Source of the DNA: Letharia columbiana
Taxonomy: Eukaryota > Ascomycota > Lecanoromycetes > Lecanorales > Parmeliaceae
NCBI RefSeq assembly: GCF_014066305.1
Contig: NW_023501060.1
Coordinates: 496,001 to 560,000 of the forward strand
Direction of reading: 5' to 3'
Length of the DNA stretch: 64,000 nucleotides
Shown: positions 34,059 to 46,307 of the stretch, piece after piece
Layout of the letters: the number at the start of each line of letters is the position of its first letter
Position numbering within the stretch: position 1 is the first letter of the stretch
Notes under the pieces: model-generated
The model's database searches: none
The model's input: the letters and a program-made list of their open reading frames with translations, nothing else
What the model was told of the DNA's origin: nothing
Translations under genes and position numbers: made by a program

Positions 34059-35711
34059 CTATCCCTCTGGTTCGTCGTCTAGAACGTCAATCGACCCACT
34101 AAAACCACTAGAATGGCTTTGTCGCAAGCCGAAATCAAGGGGTTTAGCAGCTAACTCAGATTCTCCCTGAACAAACTCAAAGGCTGTCCTTGCACGCTGA
34201 CGCTGTTGTTCGATGGTCTCCTGACTGTCGAGAAGCGGACTAGTTTCCAGCCGACGTTGCTCGCTCGGTCGTAGTCTTGCATGGCACAGAAAGCGCAATA
34301 TGTTGCCAATAGTGAGGAGATCTGTGTTTGCGACACAGTCCAAAACACCGGATACAACATCTGGATACTCTATGTACCCTTGGAAGACTCGCTGTGATGA
34401 GGCATTGGATAAGAACAGGGGCTCGGCTTCGGCGGTAATCCATTTCTTCACAACATCAGACATTTTAGATGCTTGATGCAGCAGCGAGTCTAATCGACCA
34501 TCCCATCGCATCTGATGTATCTGATCCTTAGAAATCCTCGAACAATGTACGACCAAGCTTGGCAAGTCGACTAAAATAGTAAGGGGCCGAGACCGTAAGC
34601 CCAAAACTTGTGACTGTAAGTTCTGAAAAGGCCAGACTGGACTTTGTAATATGAGAGCTTGCCATCCTGGGGAGCGTAGGAAACAATGTTCTTTGGACTT
34701 CAAGGACTGACTACACTATACCAGAAAGAATAGACGTCAGCAGACTTTGTACGCACCTTAAAACGATAGGGCTAGTATATGTGGTACATACTATAACACT
34801 CAGCTGAGATTCTAGCATTGAGTGGTCGAAAGCACATGTATATCCGTGCACACGACGAAAGAGGGAAAAGCGGTCGTTCCATGTGCAAGCTGACTCCATT
34901 GTCCTCTATCGACATTAACAACGAGCTCAAAAAGATCAGTTACATTCAGCCGTATTCCTGGTCCATGGACGTTGCGTGGACAAACCTCACCTCACACATC
35001 TATAGCATAATTGATGCACATAAAGTCTCTGACTCCATCCGGAGAGACGTATCGCTAAGACAGCCGCGCAAAGAGGACAAAGCTCTGACGTAATTCTGGT
35101 AAATACCAGTATGAGAGTTACATGGAGAGCAATAGATGCCACAAAGACACGATACCGCGTTGTCGAGGGCCGCATTGCGACCCATGCGAGCCGGGACAAA
35201 TTGAAAGAATGACCCAACAAGCCACAAAGGAACCAACGTTCCCTTCACCTTGCTCTCCAAGCAGTACACCAGCGATAACCCAAGGGGATTACTCTCAAGA
35301 TATCGAGGTACCTCAGGCGTGCGTAGCGCACTCTTTGTCATGCGGAGAAGTGGAAGTCTTCCACACGATTACTGCGCCATCAAATCTCACACTATCCTCC
35401 TGCAGGTTCTGATCAATGTCATCGTAAATGTATTGTTCTTCTAGCATTGTGTTCCGCCAATCGAGGAGCTTCGTCCACGAACTTCCACGAAGTCTTATAC
35501 CCTGGGCAGATCCATCCTGCCCGAACACATTCTCAGGACGACGGCTTCTGTTCGCCGCACTAGATTGGCTGTTCTTTCAGCAAATTTCGTCTTGAACAAC
35601 TAAAAAAGTCAATCTTCGACTGGACAAGACCTCTAGAGATGAAAGGAGACATGCCTTCTTTTTCCGTCTTCGACAATTAACGCAGCGATTGCTCGTGCGG
35701 GCACCAACCAT
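34059..35711 (-). pseudogene. Zn(II)2Cys6 transcription factor, broken
   Basis: The order of pieces is that of a fungal zinc-cluster regulator: RCVNCRRRKKK from ATG 35711, then CGEQKPS and ECVRAGWICPGYK near 35480-35555, then KLLDWRNTMLEEQYIYDDID, then ESKVKGTLVPLWLVGSFF (middle homology region), and a C terminus ending at 34059. Damage is visible. The fourth zinc ligand is Ser (TCC), the next codon is TGA, and the intron inside the cluster would need a GC donor (GCATGT). The frame also breaks between QLAHGTT and RVHGYTCAFDHSMLESQL (about 34865-34875). Long parts are still open, so decay is moderate. The target genes are unknown; the neighbouring redox gene fragments hint at a former metabolic cluster, which is speculative. 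Confidence 0.72.
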
Positions 35712-36005
35712 ATCAGAGCATCTTGGTAAGACGAAAGATACGGGCAGAATTATCAGAGACGAAAGAAATAAGGATGGCACTGAGTAGGAGTGAACAAGGG
35801 CCTGACACAGATTAGCGACAATGTTTTGCCTTACTTAAGGTAGGTAAGGATCCCATATTGGGACGCATTCGGCTTAGCGCGATGCCCTATCCATACGCTA
35901 AAACCGCGCCGAACCCATCTCGAATCAGGCGAAAGTAGGGAGTATCCGTTTCGTATTCAAGTGAGCACCTCCAAAGCGCGTCAAAACCGGCGCTGAACTC
36001 TAGAG

Positions 36006-38391
36006 ATGAGCTCTCCACCCTTGCGCCAAGCTCGGCGCAGTAGTAATCAAGCATTTGAACAATCAGGATCGCGCTCAAGGAGACCGAGCGCTGGGGGCGG
36101 CCAAATAGGCATTCCTATGGCGAACTCGAGGGTAAGTTGCTCGTTGACCCTCTTAGTCGCAGCGCGAACGCAGGGGCATGATGCTAACGAAGGTTCTTAG
36201 ATCGCCCAAAGTCGTATCGCTAATACCCAACCGACTTACGACTTTCTCGCGGGCAACTCTGTAGTTGCGCCCTCAGTGTCTGGGCAGCGGGAGCCATTGG
36301 GGCAGAGCTTCAGACAGTCCCAAGCCGCCAAGCCAGATATCGGCAACGAGGATCTAAGAGCGCAGGTCAAGACGCTGCAGTATGAGTTAGAGTCGTTCAA
36401 GCAGGAGAGGGAGCTCTCGAAATTGAGACATGATAAGGAGCTGAGAGATGTACAACTCAAGGCTGAGGAGGTGTTCAGAAAGGCACAGGTACGTTAGGTT
36501 CCTGCGAGATGAGTGCAGTCTACGATTGCTAAGAAGGGGGGTTGTCATGTAGGCAGAGGAAAGCAGTAGACACGTGCCCAACTACAAATACGACGCCCTG
36601 AAGCGCGAGCTGAAGGACTTCCAAGACCAAGCCATCAATCAGCAGAACGCGCTCGAGAAGAGGCTGCGGACGGCGCAGGAAGAGGGTCGGGCAGCGAAAG
36701 AAGAATCTGAGGAGGTGCAGACAGAGTTCGAAGGTCTGAGTCGCCAGCATAAGCATCAATTGCAGGAAATCGAGTCGAAGCATTCCACGTTGCAGAAGAC
36801 ATTGAGCGCTCTACGGGATGACTTGGCGAATAAAGACTCGGCTCTACATACGACACAAGAGAGGCTCTCCCAGCGAGAGACTGAGACTGGACAGCTCGAG
36901 AGCGAGATCCTGAGGCTCAAAGCGCAGACTGGTGATGCGGATACTTTGGCTGTTATCAAAAGGGAGCTTTCCGAGCAGGTAATGCATATCAGGAAGTTGG
37001 AATCTACGAATCGAGAGCAAAATGCTGAGTTGAAGCATTTCCGCCGTGTCCACAAAGCCGTTGAAGTTGTGGAGGAAGAGAAGAGAGCGTTGGAGAACAG
37101 AGTCAGTCTGATGAGCGACATTGAGAAGAAGCTCAGGGAAGCACAGCTCCAGCGGCAGATACTCGAGGATGAACGACGCTCATGGACGTCGTATCTTGAG
37201 AACGAAGGTGGGACTGGCAAAGTCGAAATTGACTCACCTGAAGACATGGCTAGAGCTCTTGTAAAGGAGCGACTGGAGAATGCGTCGCTTTTGCAAAGGA
37301 TAGGAGCCGTACAGCCAGAGCTTTTGGAGAAGGATGAGATTATCAAGAGCCTAGAGGAAGAACGCAGCAAGATCCATTCTGAAATGGAGAAGCTACGCAG
37401 TAGCGGTGCAAGTGGTAATGACAGTCGAGCAAAGACGCGTCTTGAGCGGCAGCGGGCCCTCGCAGTCAAGGAGGTTGATCTACTCCGAGAGCAACTACGC
37501 ACGTTCGACAGCGAAGAGCAGACCTATCATTCCGAGAATCAGTTCGATACCATCAAATCTCAACGTATCGCGGACCTCGAAGCTCTTGTCGACCAACACC
37601 GCACCGAACTCCAAACCCTCAACACTGAGCTCTCGACTCTCGAAAAGCGCGCACCTGCTGTACCGCAAAGCCCACTCAAGCGCCCAAGAGAGGAAGATGC
37701 AGACGATCACCAATTAGGCCAACTCTCACGCAAAAATCGCAAATTGCAAGACGCTCTTTCGAGTGCGCAATCCACCTATGCCCTCCTCCAAAGCGAACAT
37801 GCCGCCCTGCAAACACAACTGTCCTCTCTCCAACGATCCGCCAAAACGCGCATCTTATCCCTCAGCTCAAACCCAACCGATTCCTTCGGAACCACAAAAT
37901 TAAGCACCCTCAAAACCCTACGACAAGAAAACAAAGACCTCCTCGCCCAACTCGAGTCCCGCTATGACGCCGCTGGCACCAAAGTCGTTCCCCATAGTAC
38001 TCTGGAAAGCCTGCGCCTAGAGATGCAGGAGTTGGAACAGCAAGTCAAAGACAAGGAAAAGCGCATGCTCCGCCTCAAAGAGATCTTTGGTAAGAAATCG
38101 CTCGAGTTCCGAGAAGCGGTGCTCAGCTTGCTGGGGTGGAAGACGGATTTTAAACCTAACGGGAAGGTCGCGTTGTCTCTGAATATGGGCAATGATAGTG
38201 ATGAGGTCGAGGAGTGTATTATTTTCGATGGGGAGAATGGGACCATGAAGATTGCCGGTGGTCCGGACAGCGCTTTTGCGTTGCAGATCAGGCCGCTGAT
38301 TAGGCAGTGGGTGGAGGGGAGGCGCTATATTCCTGGACTGATGGCGGGTATTATACTTAGCAAGGTTGAGGATGGGACACTTGCTATGTGA
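36006..38391 (+). CDS. MAD1: Spindle assembly checkpoint protein MAD1
   Basis: Three exons, join(36006..36131,36201..36488,36553..38391), give 750 residues. Almost the whole protein is coiled coil (about 75-650), rich in Glu, Gln, Leu and Arg. The C-terminal globular domain begins around LRLKEIFGKKSLEFREAV and contains LLGWKTDFKPNGK and RYIPGLMAGIILSK, a pattern specific to Mad1. Mad1 recruits and converts Mad2 at unattached kinetochores and sits at nuclear pores in interphase. Introns are short, with donors GTAAGT and GTACGT. A start at the first ATG gives a Ser/Arg-rich N terminus as in relatives. It is convergent with PRP3. Confidence 0.92.
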
Positions 38392-38740
38392 GGGTTGGTG
38401 GGTTGAGCGTACTCTTGAGCTTTAGAAGATATCAAATCACAAATTCTCCCTCACTTAAGTGGTCTGTCCCAACAGACGATTACTAAGATTGATATACGAG
38501 TGCGACCACTAATTTGAAAATCTAGGCGGTCTGATTGAAGTCTCTTTGATGTGTGCTAATGGTTTGTAGTTTTTGTGTAGTCATTTCCACCCTCGATTGC
38601 CTTCATATGGACGGAACGTCTCTTCTAATCTCTGTCCTCGTCCAGAATTCTTCGGCTTAATACAATCTCACGCTCGATTGCTCAAGACATCCCCAGGCGC
38701 TCTGCACTCTTTTCCTGTCTTCTTCGCTCATATCCTGCAC
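38392..38740. other. convergent 3' region, MAD1 / PRP3
   Basis: 349 nt between the stops of MAD1 and PRP3. 3' UTR-like sequence only. Confidence 0.5.
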
Positions 38741-40604
38741 TCATGGCACACTCTTCGCTTGAGTCCAAAAGTTCTCCATCTTCGCCCTTGCCAGCACATC
38801 CATCGCCTCCTTGTCTGTCTCAACGCTCTTGCTTCCCCATTTGCGGAACGCGCGGTCCTTTTGCTGCCCTTCAAAGAGGAGGGTAGTTTTATTAGAACTC
38901 AAATCCTTCAAGTTGCCTTCAGCGTCTAGGGACTCAAGCCAAGCGGCGCGAGCCTTTTGGTTTCCTTCTCTGACTGCTGGAATTGAGTTTTCGGTCCAAT
39001 CTATACGATTGAGCATGAGCTTCTTGTAGGCTTTCACGCTATGTTCCCCCGATTCAAATAGTACAAGGCTGAAGGCGGGGGACGAAAGGCATAGACCTGT
39101 TCCACTCATCTGTTCCGCATTTTTACAGATTTTGAAAAGAAGCCTGCCGTTTGCCAGAGAGTCAATCTTGTAGACCGTCAGATAAACGCCCTTTGCGGCA
39201 TCTTGGGCTTTCTTTTGTTCTAGCTTCTCATGCTTCTCTTCTTTTGTGAGCTTGCGGTCTTCGTTCATCTGATTGTGCTTGTGAGCGCGCTCGGCAATCT
39301 CACGGTTGACTTTGGCTTCGACAGCGGTTGGGTCCTTGACGGCGTCCTCTCCAAGCACGCGCATCATGTTCTTGAGCTTTACCTCTGCGAGAAATCCTCG
39401 GGTTAGCATGTGTCCTTTGGAAGGTAGGAAGCGAGACTGTGAGGGGACACTTACTTGGTGGGTCCGGAGGCAATAACCCAAGTCTAACCTTTGTCTGGTG
39501 CTCTTTGAGATTCTCCATCCTCTTTTGTCTTCGAAGCTTCGCCTGCTCTTTGGGAGTCAAGAACATTGGACGGGGGGCTGGCATCTGACTAGCGGAAGGG
39601 GGTTCTAAGAGCACCGGATGTTGGACGTAGAGGGTAATGATAGTGTCAGGAGAATCCAAGTCAAAGCCACGCCCATCGTCGCCGACAGAACCGTAATCTT
39701 TCCCTTTGACGATGTTCTCATCCCACCATTCAACATCTGGAGGCGGCAGAATGACGAAGTTTTTCTCCGAAGGATCTCCCTTTTCCAGGGCTTTCTTGGA
39801 GGTGGCTGCGATTCTCAATTTCATCTGCAAAAAGTTTCCAGCGATCAGCATCCCTTCGTTAAGACGCAACTGTGGTACGGCTTTGGAAAACACTAAGAGG
39901 AAAACACCCACTTCTTCAAGAGCTCGCTGCCTCCGTAGAGCCGCGCCCTGCTGGATATATTTGCCTTTTACATTGAAAGCTAAATCCCTCCGATTCCTCG
40001 CCTTCAGCGTCGCCGTATGTGAGCCTAGGCTGGCATCAAAATAGGGGTTAGTGCGAGTCTCGGTGGGGTCCGGAAGGGATAGGTCCAATTGCTTCTTCGC
40101 CTTTCCCGATTTCGAGGTCTGATCTGCTTTAGGCTGCACTGCTTGCTTGCTTTTTGAAGGTCTGAACTCCTGTTTCGCGTTCTCCATAAGCGCAGGATGT
40201 AGTTGTGTTCCTAAGCCGCCTTTCGCTTGAAGACTCCCATCGTCGAATTGAAAAACCGGAGAAGCCGTTCGCTGCTCTGAGACTCCACTGGTTTTCGCCA
40301 TCGTAGCGGCTACTCGGGCCTTTATCTGTTCTAGCTTTGACATAGCTGAGGTTGCTGGTCCAGGCGATGATGTCTGCGGAGCAAGGGTCACGCCGTTTGT
40401 TCCTGCTTTGAGCCGCGCCGCCGCGGCAGCAGCTCTTGCCCTTGCGTCTGCGAGGATCTTGCTGACATCTGGCTTATTGGCTGCATTTGCACCAGGCACA
40501 GGCGCCGGAGAGCCATTATTGGATCGAATCTTCTTCTGAGCACCTTTGTCGTTGTGGAGGTCATCGTGAGGTCTCTTTAGGCTGTTTGAGGAGGTGTCTG
40601 CCAT
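38741..40604 (-). CDS. PRP3: U4/U6 small nuclear ribonucleoprotein PRP3
   Basis: Three exons, complement(join(38741..39384,39455..39824,39912..40604)), give 568 residues. The N-terminal part is Ala/Arg-rich with ADARARAAAAAARL. The PRP3 domain follows, with NPYFDASLG, RALEE joined to MKLRIAATSKKAL, PPPDVEWWDENIV and PKEQAKLRRQKR. The C-terminal DUF1115-type domain has VYKIDSLANGRLLFKICKNA and the terminal RAFRKW and ENFWTQAKSV. Prp3 is a stable part of the U4/U6.U5 tri-snRNP needed for pre-mRNA splicing in the nucleus. Intron 1 (87 nt) keeps frame and has no stop; it is spliced out here because the join restores the family sequence. It is divergent to RPA190. Confidence 0.92.
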
Positions 40605-40911
40605 GTTGTATATCTAGCGGTGAGATATAAATCAACATGAAGAGCAACTCACGTTTTAAGTCTGCTGCAACCAGTCAGGAGTCGTCAGAATGATGTGAAG
40701 GTGCAATGCTAGAAAGACAGGATGCTTTAGTCGAATCCACTTGGATGAATGCCAAGCCATGCTTATGACCTGGCCCTACACTAGACCCTACTAGTATTAG
40801 GCGCTGCGGTCTGATTATTGATCCGGATACCCATAAAATTCTGTGTCAAGCTCGCCGTAACGGCTCCGTCATTGTATGTCCGAACAGATGATATGGAAGA
40901 CATAAACCACC
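40605..40911. promoter_or_regulatory. divergent promoter region, PRP3 / RPA190
   Basis: 307 nt between two divergent start codons of essential nuclear RNA-metabolism genes, so both core promoters must lie here. No clear TATA box is seen. Confidence 0.45.
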
Positions 40912-43900
40912 ATGAATATCTCACAGCCGATTGCTTCCTGCATTGGAAGCGTAGACTTCGGCTTCCTCTCCTCCGAGGACATCAGAGCCCTTTCTGTAAA
41001 GAAAGTCCAAAACCCTACGACATTCGATACCCTACTGCACCCCGTACCTGGAGGATTATATGATGCTGCCTTAGGCGCATGGAGTGACAATCCGTAAGGA
41101 GTTCAAAATTTCCCCAGATCTGGGCAGGGTTTCGTTGCTAACAGCATTCTAAAGGTGCTCCACATGCCACTTGAATACCTATTCTTGCCCCGGCCATGTC
41201 GGTCATATCGAATTACCCGCCCCGGTATATCATGTCACTTTCATGGATCAGGTGTTGCGCTTAATGAGAGCGCGATGTGTTTACTGCGGACACCTAAAGC
41301 TACCTCGGACAGAGGTTGATCGATTTACATGCAAGCTGAGGCTCATAGAGCATGGCTTGGTACAGGAAGTCGAAGAGCTGGAAAACATTCACCTCAGATC
41401 AACAGCATCGAAGATCAGAGGAATGGAGGCAGACGGGGACAGTCAAGACTCCGAGGAAGAGGACGAGGAGACCCTCAAGCAGCGGAGGAACGAGTTTGTC
41501 ACACGCGCAATCAAGAAGAAAGGTGGCAGTAAAAGCAGAGTCGCGGCTGCGTCAGAAAAAATTGAGGCTGTTGCTGAAGTCCGGCGAGCTATAATCAAGG
41601 AATTCCTTGCCGCTATCACAAAACCAAAGACATGCGGGAATTGTAAAGGTGTATCGCCTGGCTGGCGCAAAGACAGATACAGCAAGATCTTCCGGAAGCC
41701 TCTGGCTAAGAGAGACAAAGCAAAGATGGCGCAGGGTGGGTTCAAGGTAGTCAATCCGCTCATCAGGGCTGCAAAGGAGCGTAAAGAAGCACGAAAACAA
41801 AAACGCGAGGAGAGAGATATTGATGAAGGGATCGTCATAGACTCCGACGAGATTACTTCAGAAGAAGAGGGCGAGGACATCGATATGCTGGAAGTTGAGA
41901 CAGAGACAGCGCCTACTGCAGTTCTGGAGGAGTCCGCAGCCTTGAAACCGAGCAAGATCAAAGTGAAGGACGTTGGATCCGATCAGTATGTTAGCGCTAT
42001 GGAGATACAAGCTTCTGTCTCGGAGCTCTTCCATAAGGAAAGGGAACTCATGGAGCTTGTGTACAACCATAAAGCGGCAAAAAGTACTGATCCGATCTCT
42101 GCGGATATGTTCTTTATAAAAACCGTCCTCGTGCCACCGAACAAATACCGGCCCGAGGCGAAGACAGGCGATGGCGAGATTGCTGAAGCTCAGGAGAATC
42201 AGCTGTATAAAAACATTCTTACATCCTGCGAGCTCCTAAGTCAGATCAGCAAGGAGATAGATGATCTTTCTGCGCGAGACCCTAGGTACAAAGAACGTGA
42301 CATGGTAGACCTTCAGAACGCATGGGTGCGGGTGCAGGAAGCTGTCAATTCCCTGATTGATAGTGATCGAAATCCCATTCAAGGTGCTGCTGCAAAGCAG
42401 AATGCCGATGGTATCAAACAGAAGCTCGAGAAGAAGGAAGGTTTATTCAGGAAGAACATGATGGGGAAGAGAGTCAATTTCGCTGCCAGAAGTGTCATCT
42501 CTCCAGACCCTAATATCGAAACCAACGAGATCGGAGTCCCTCCTGTGTTCGCGAAGAAGTTGACTTATCCGGAACCAGTAACGAATCACAATTTTTATGA
42601 GCTCAAAGAGGCCGTCCTCAACGGCGTTGACAAGTGGCCGGGTGCTGCTGCTATTGAGAACGAAAACGGTCAGGTCATCAATCTTCGGACCAAGAACTTC
42701 GAAGAACGGCAAGCTTTGGCAAATCAGCTCCTGGCTCCGTCAAATGCAAGTGTCACTGGCGCAAGAAACAAGAAAGTCCACAGGCATCTGAACAATGGAG
42801 ATATCGTCTTGATGAATCGGCAACCTACCCTGCACAAACCTTCCATCATGGCTCATCGTGCTCGTGTTCTACCGGGGGAGAAGACTATCCGCATGCATTA
42901 CGCTAATTGCAACACCTATAATGCTGATTTCGATGGTGATGAGATGAACATGCATTTTCCGCAGAACGAAATTGCAAGAGCAGAAGCCCTACAGATAGCG
43001 GACACAGATCATCAATACCTCGCTGCAACGGCAGGCAAACCGCTAAGAGGTCTTATCCAGGATCACATCTCCATGGGCCTATGGCTGACCAATCGAGACA
43101 CTTTCTTTGATCGTGAAGACTACTATCAACTTCTTTACGGCTGTTTGAGACCAGAGGATAGCCAAATGGCGTCAGACAGAATCCAAACCGTCTCTCCAGC
43201 AATTGTGAAGCCCCGAGCTCTGTGGACGGGAAAGCAGATCATCACCACCGTCTTGAAGAACGTTACGCCCATCACTCATCCTGGTTTAACACTTCTCGGA
43301 AAGTCAAAAACTGAGGAGGACCGATGGGGAGAAGGGTCGGAAGAGGACAAAGTTATTATCAAGAGCGGAGAACTGTTGTGCGGCATTTTAGATAAGGCTC
43401 ATCTTGGGCCCACTGGAGGGGGTTTCATTCACGCAGTATACGAAGCGTACGGACACACGATCGCTGGAAAGCTCCTCAGCATTCTCGGAAGGCTTCTGAC
43501 CCGGTTACTGAATATGCGAGCATTCTCGTGCGGCATAGAGGATCTGTTGCTGACCGAAAACGGCGAGAAGACACGTCGCAAGCAGCTGCAAGCGGCGAAC
43601 ACGATCGGCCTGGAAGTTGCTGCCAAATACGTGACTCTCGACGGAAGCACAAAAGCCAATGACAATGAGCTAAGACTCCGTCTTGAGGATGTGATGCGTG
43701 ATGAGGAGAAGCAGACAGGTCTAGATCAAGTCTGTAACTCACAGACTGCGAAGTTGTCCAGTGCCATCACAGCGGCTTGTTTGCCAAGTGGACTGCAGAA
43801 ACCATTTCCTCGAAACCAAATGCAAGCGATGACAGTATCGGGGGCAAAAGGTACTTCGGTCAATGCAAATCTCATTTCTTGCAATCTGGGGCAGCAGGTA

Positions 43901-46108
43901 CTGGAAGGCAAAAGGGTTCCCGTCATGGTTAGTGGTAAAACCTTGCCATCCTTCAAGCCCTTCGAGACAAATGTGCGAGCAGGTGGGTACATCACCGACC
44001 GTTTCCTCACAGGGGTCAAACCGCAGGAGTACTTCTTCCATGCTATGGCTGGCCGCGAAGGATTGATCGACACTGCTGTTAAAACCTCAAGGTCAGGCTA
44101 CCTCCAGCGCTGTCTGATCAAAGGAATGGAAGGCCTCAAGTCGGAATATGATAGCTCAGTCAGGGATTCTGACGGCAGCATGATTCAATTTTTGTACGGA
44201 GAAGATGGACTCGATGTAACCAAGCAGAACCACCTCACAGACTTTAAGTTTCTAGCTGAGAATTACCTCTCGCTCGTCGCGCAGCTCAACATAAAAGAAG
44301 AATATGCTAAGCTTCCGGACAAGGGAGCAGCCGAGTATCACAAGACTGCCATGAAGAAGGTCAAGAAAAGCGGCAGAATCAATGTTGTGGACCCTTGTCT
44401 TGCGCTCTTCGACCCGGGAAGCTCTCTCGGTAGTACATCAGAGAGCTTTGCAACGGCTTTGAAGAAGTATTGCGACGCGAATCCAGAGAATCTGCTCAAA
44501 GACAAGAAGAAAGCTCCCGAAGCACCAATATCGAAGAAGACATTTGCTGCATTAGTCGATATCAAGTACCTGAAGTCCGTCATCGAGCCTGGTGAAGCAG
44601 TGGGCGTTGTTGCTGGACAATCAATTGGCGAACCTTCGACCCAAATGACGCTCAACACTTTTCATTTGGCTGGACATTCTGCGAAGAACGTTACATTAGG
44701 TATTCCACGGCTCCGCGAAATTGTCATGACTGCCAGCAGATCGATCTCTACACCGCGTATGACTCTGCATTTGATCCCAGAAATTGATGAAGATGCTGGT
44801 CACAGATTTGCGAAAGGGATCTCGAAGCTTACGATGGCAGAAGTCATCGACGAAGTCAGCGTCAACGAGTCTATTGGAGAAGGTATAGGGTTTGCAAGGG
44901 CGAAGATCTACAATGTCCGACTCGATTTCTTTCCCGCCAAAGAGTATTGCGAAACCTATGCCATCTCCCCCGTCGATGTTTTGCGCACGATCGAGATCAA
45001 ATTCATACCCCTGCTGTCCAAGCTGATTAAGAAGGAGCTCACCCGGAAAGGCGATGCCAAGCTGCTCAAGCACAGCGCTGCTCAACCCGAAGTTGGCAAG
45101 TCCTCAGGCGTCGTGGAGGAGGCTCCCGCAAGAGCAGAAGCAGACCTTGAGGGTGGTGAGGATGATGAAGATGACGACGGGGATGATGATGCAACCAACA
45201 ACAAGCAGAAGCAAAATCGCACCGAGGCCATCTCTTATGAGGCGCCAGATGAAGGCGAAGAAGCAATCGGAAGAGAAGCACAACGAAGAGCAACACCAGA
45301 AATGCCAGACGAGATGGAGGACGAAGGCTTTGTTGGAAGCCCGCGCGAATCGCAAGCTGAAGTCAGGAGCCAGGCAGATGAAGATGACAGCGAAGACGAA
45401 GGGAAGAGAAGGGACATGGCTAAAGCACGACTGTCAAGGATCCAGGAGAAGAGCTCGGACGTGACGCAGTTCAGCTTCGATGATCACGCAGCCCAGTGGT
45501 GCGAAATTCAATTCGAATATGATGTCTCAACCGCTAAATTGCTCCTCCTCCCTTTGGTCGAAAACGCCTGCCATAACGCTGTCATCCAAGCCATTCCCGG
45601 TCTGGGAACCTGCACCTACACACATGACGAGGGCAGAGACCCGGCGACGGGCGAGAAAATCAAGGTCCCCATCGTCATAACCGATGGCGTCAACCTTCCC
45701 GCCATGCACGAATACCAATCCATCCTCGACCCGCACCGCATTTTCACCAACGACATCGCGGCCATGCTCGACCATTATGGCGTCGAAGCCTGCCGTGCAA
45801 CCATCATCCGGGAAATGGACGGCATTTTCAAAGGCCACGGTATCAGCGTCGACATGCGGCATTTGAACCTGATCGCAGATGTCATGACAAGGGGTGGCGG
45901 TTTTACGCCGTTTAATCGCACGGGATTGAAGAGTAGTGTTAGTCCATTCATGAAGATGAGCTTCGAGACTACTTTGGGGTTTTTGAAGGATGCCGTGCTC
46001 GAGAATGATTGGGATGATCTGAAGAATCCGAGTGCGAGGATTGTGATGGGGAAGGTGGGAAGGGTGGGGACGGGGGCATTTGATGTGTTGATGCCTGTCG
46101 AGCAGTAA
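40912..46108 (+). CDS. RPA190: RNA polymerase I largest subunit RPA190
   Basis: Two exons, join(40912..41093,41155..46108), give 1711 residues. The N terminus has the clamp zinc site (CSTCHLNTYSCPGH, then CVYCGH). The invariant active-site motif NADFDGDEMNMHF (three Asp ligands of catalytic Mg) lies near residue 650. The bridge-helix/trigger-loop region contains GEAVGVVAGQSIGEPSTQMT and FHLAGHSAKNVTLGIPR. Acidic inserts occur at about 90-105, 210-250 and 1320-1440, the last being typical of the Pol I subunit jaw. The C terminus ends KVGRVGTGAFDVLM. It transcribes the rRNA precursor in the nucleolus. No damage is seen. A190 rather than Rpb1 or Rpc160 is supported by the acidic jaw insert and the lack of a CTD. 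Confidence 0.95.
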
Positions 46109-46307
46109 GATGCCAAAAAGTGATGTATTGGCATCGATTTAAAGGTTGATTCTATCAAGTGATTTTAGAGCTCAACGCATGCTGCTGCATATAGGGCTTT
46201 AAACCTCAAATGTGCTAGCTTTGAAAGAGCTGCAATTTAAGATGCTCGATTTCAGCCAGGAGACTTGGACCTGTAAATGCACGGAATCTCTGAGCTCGCA
46301 GACACTG

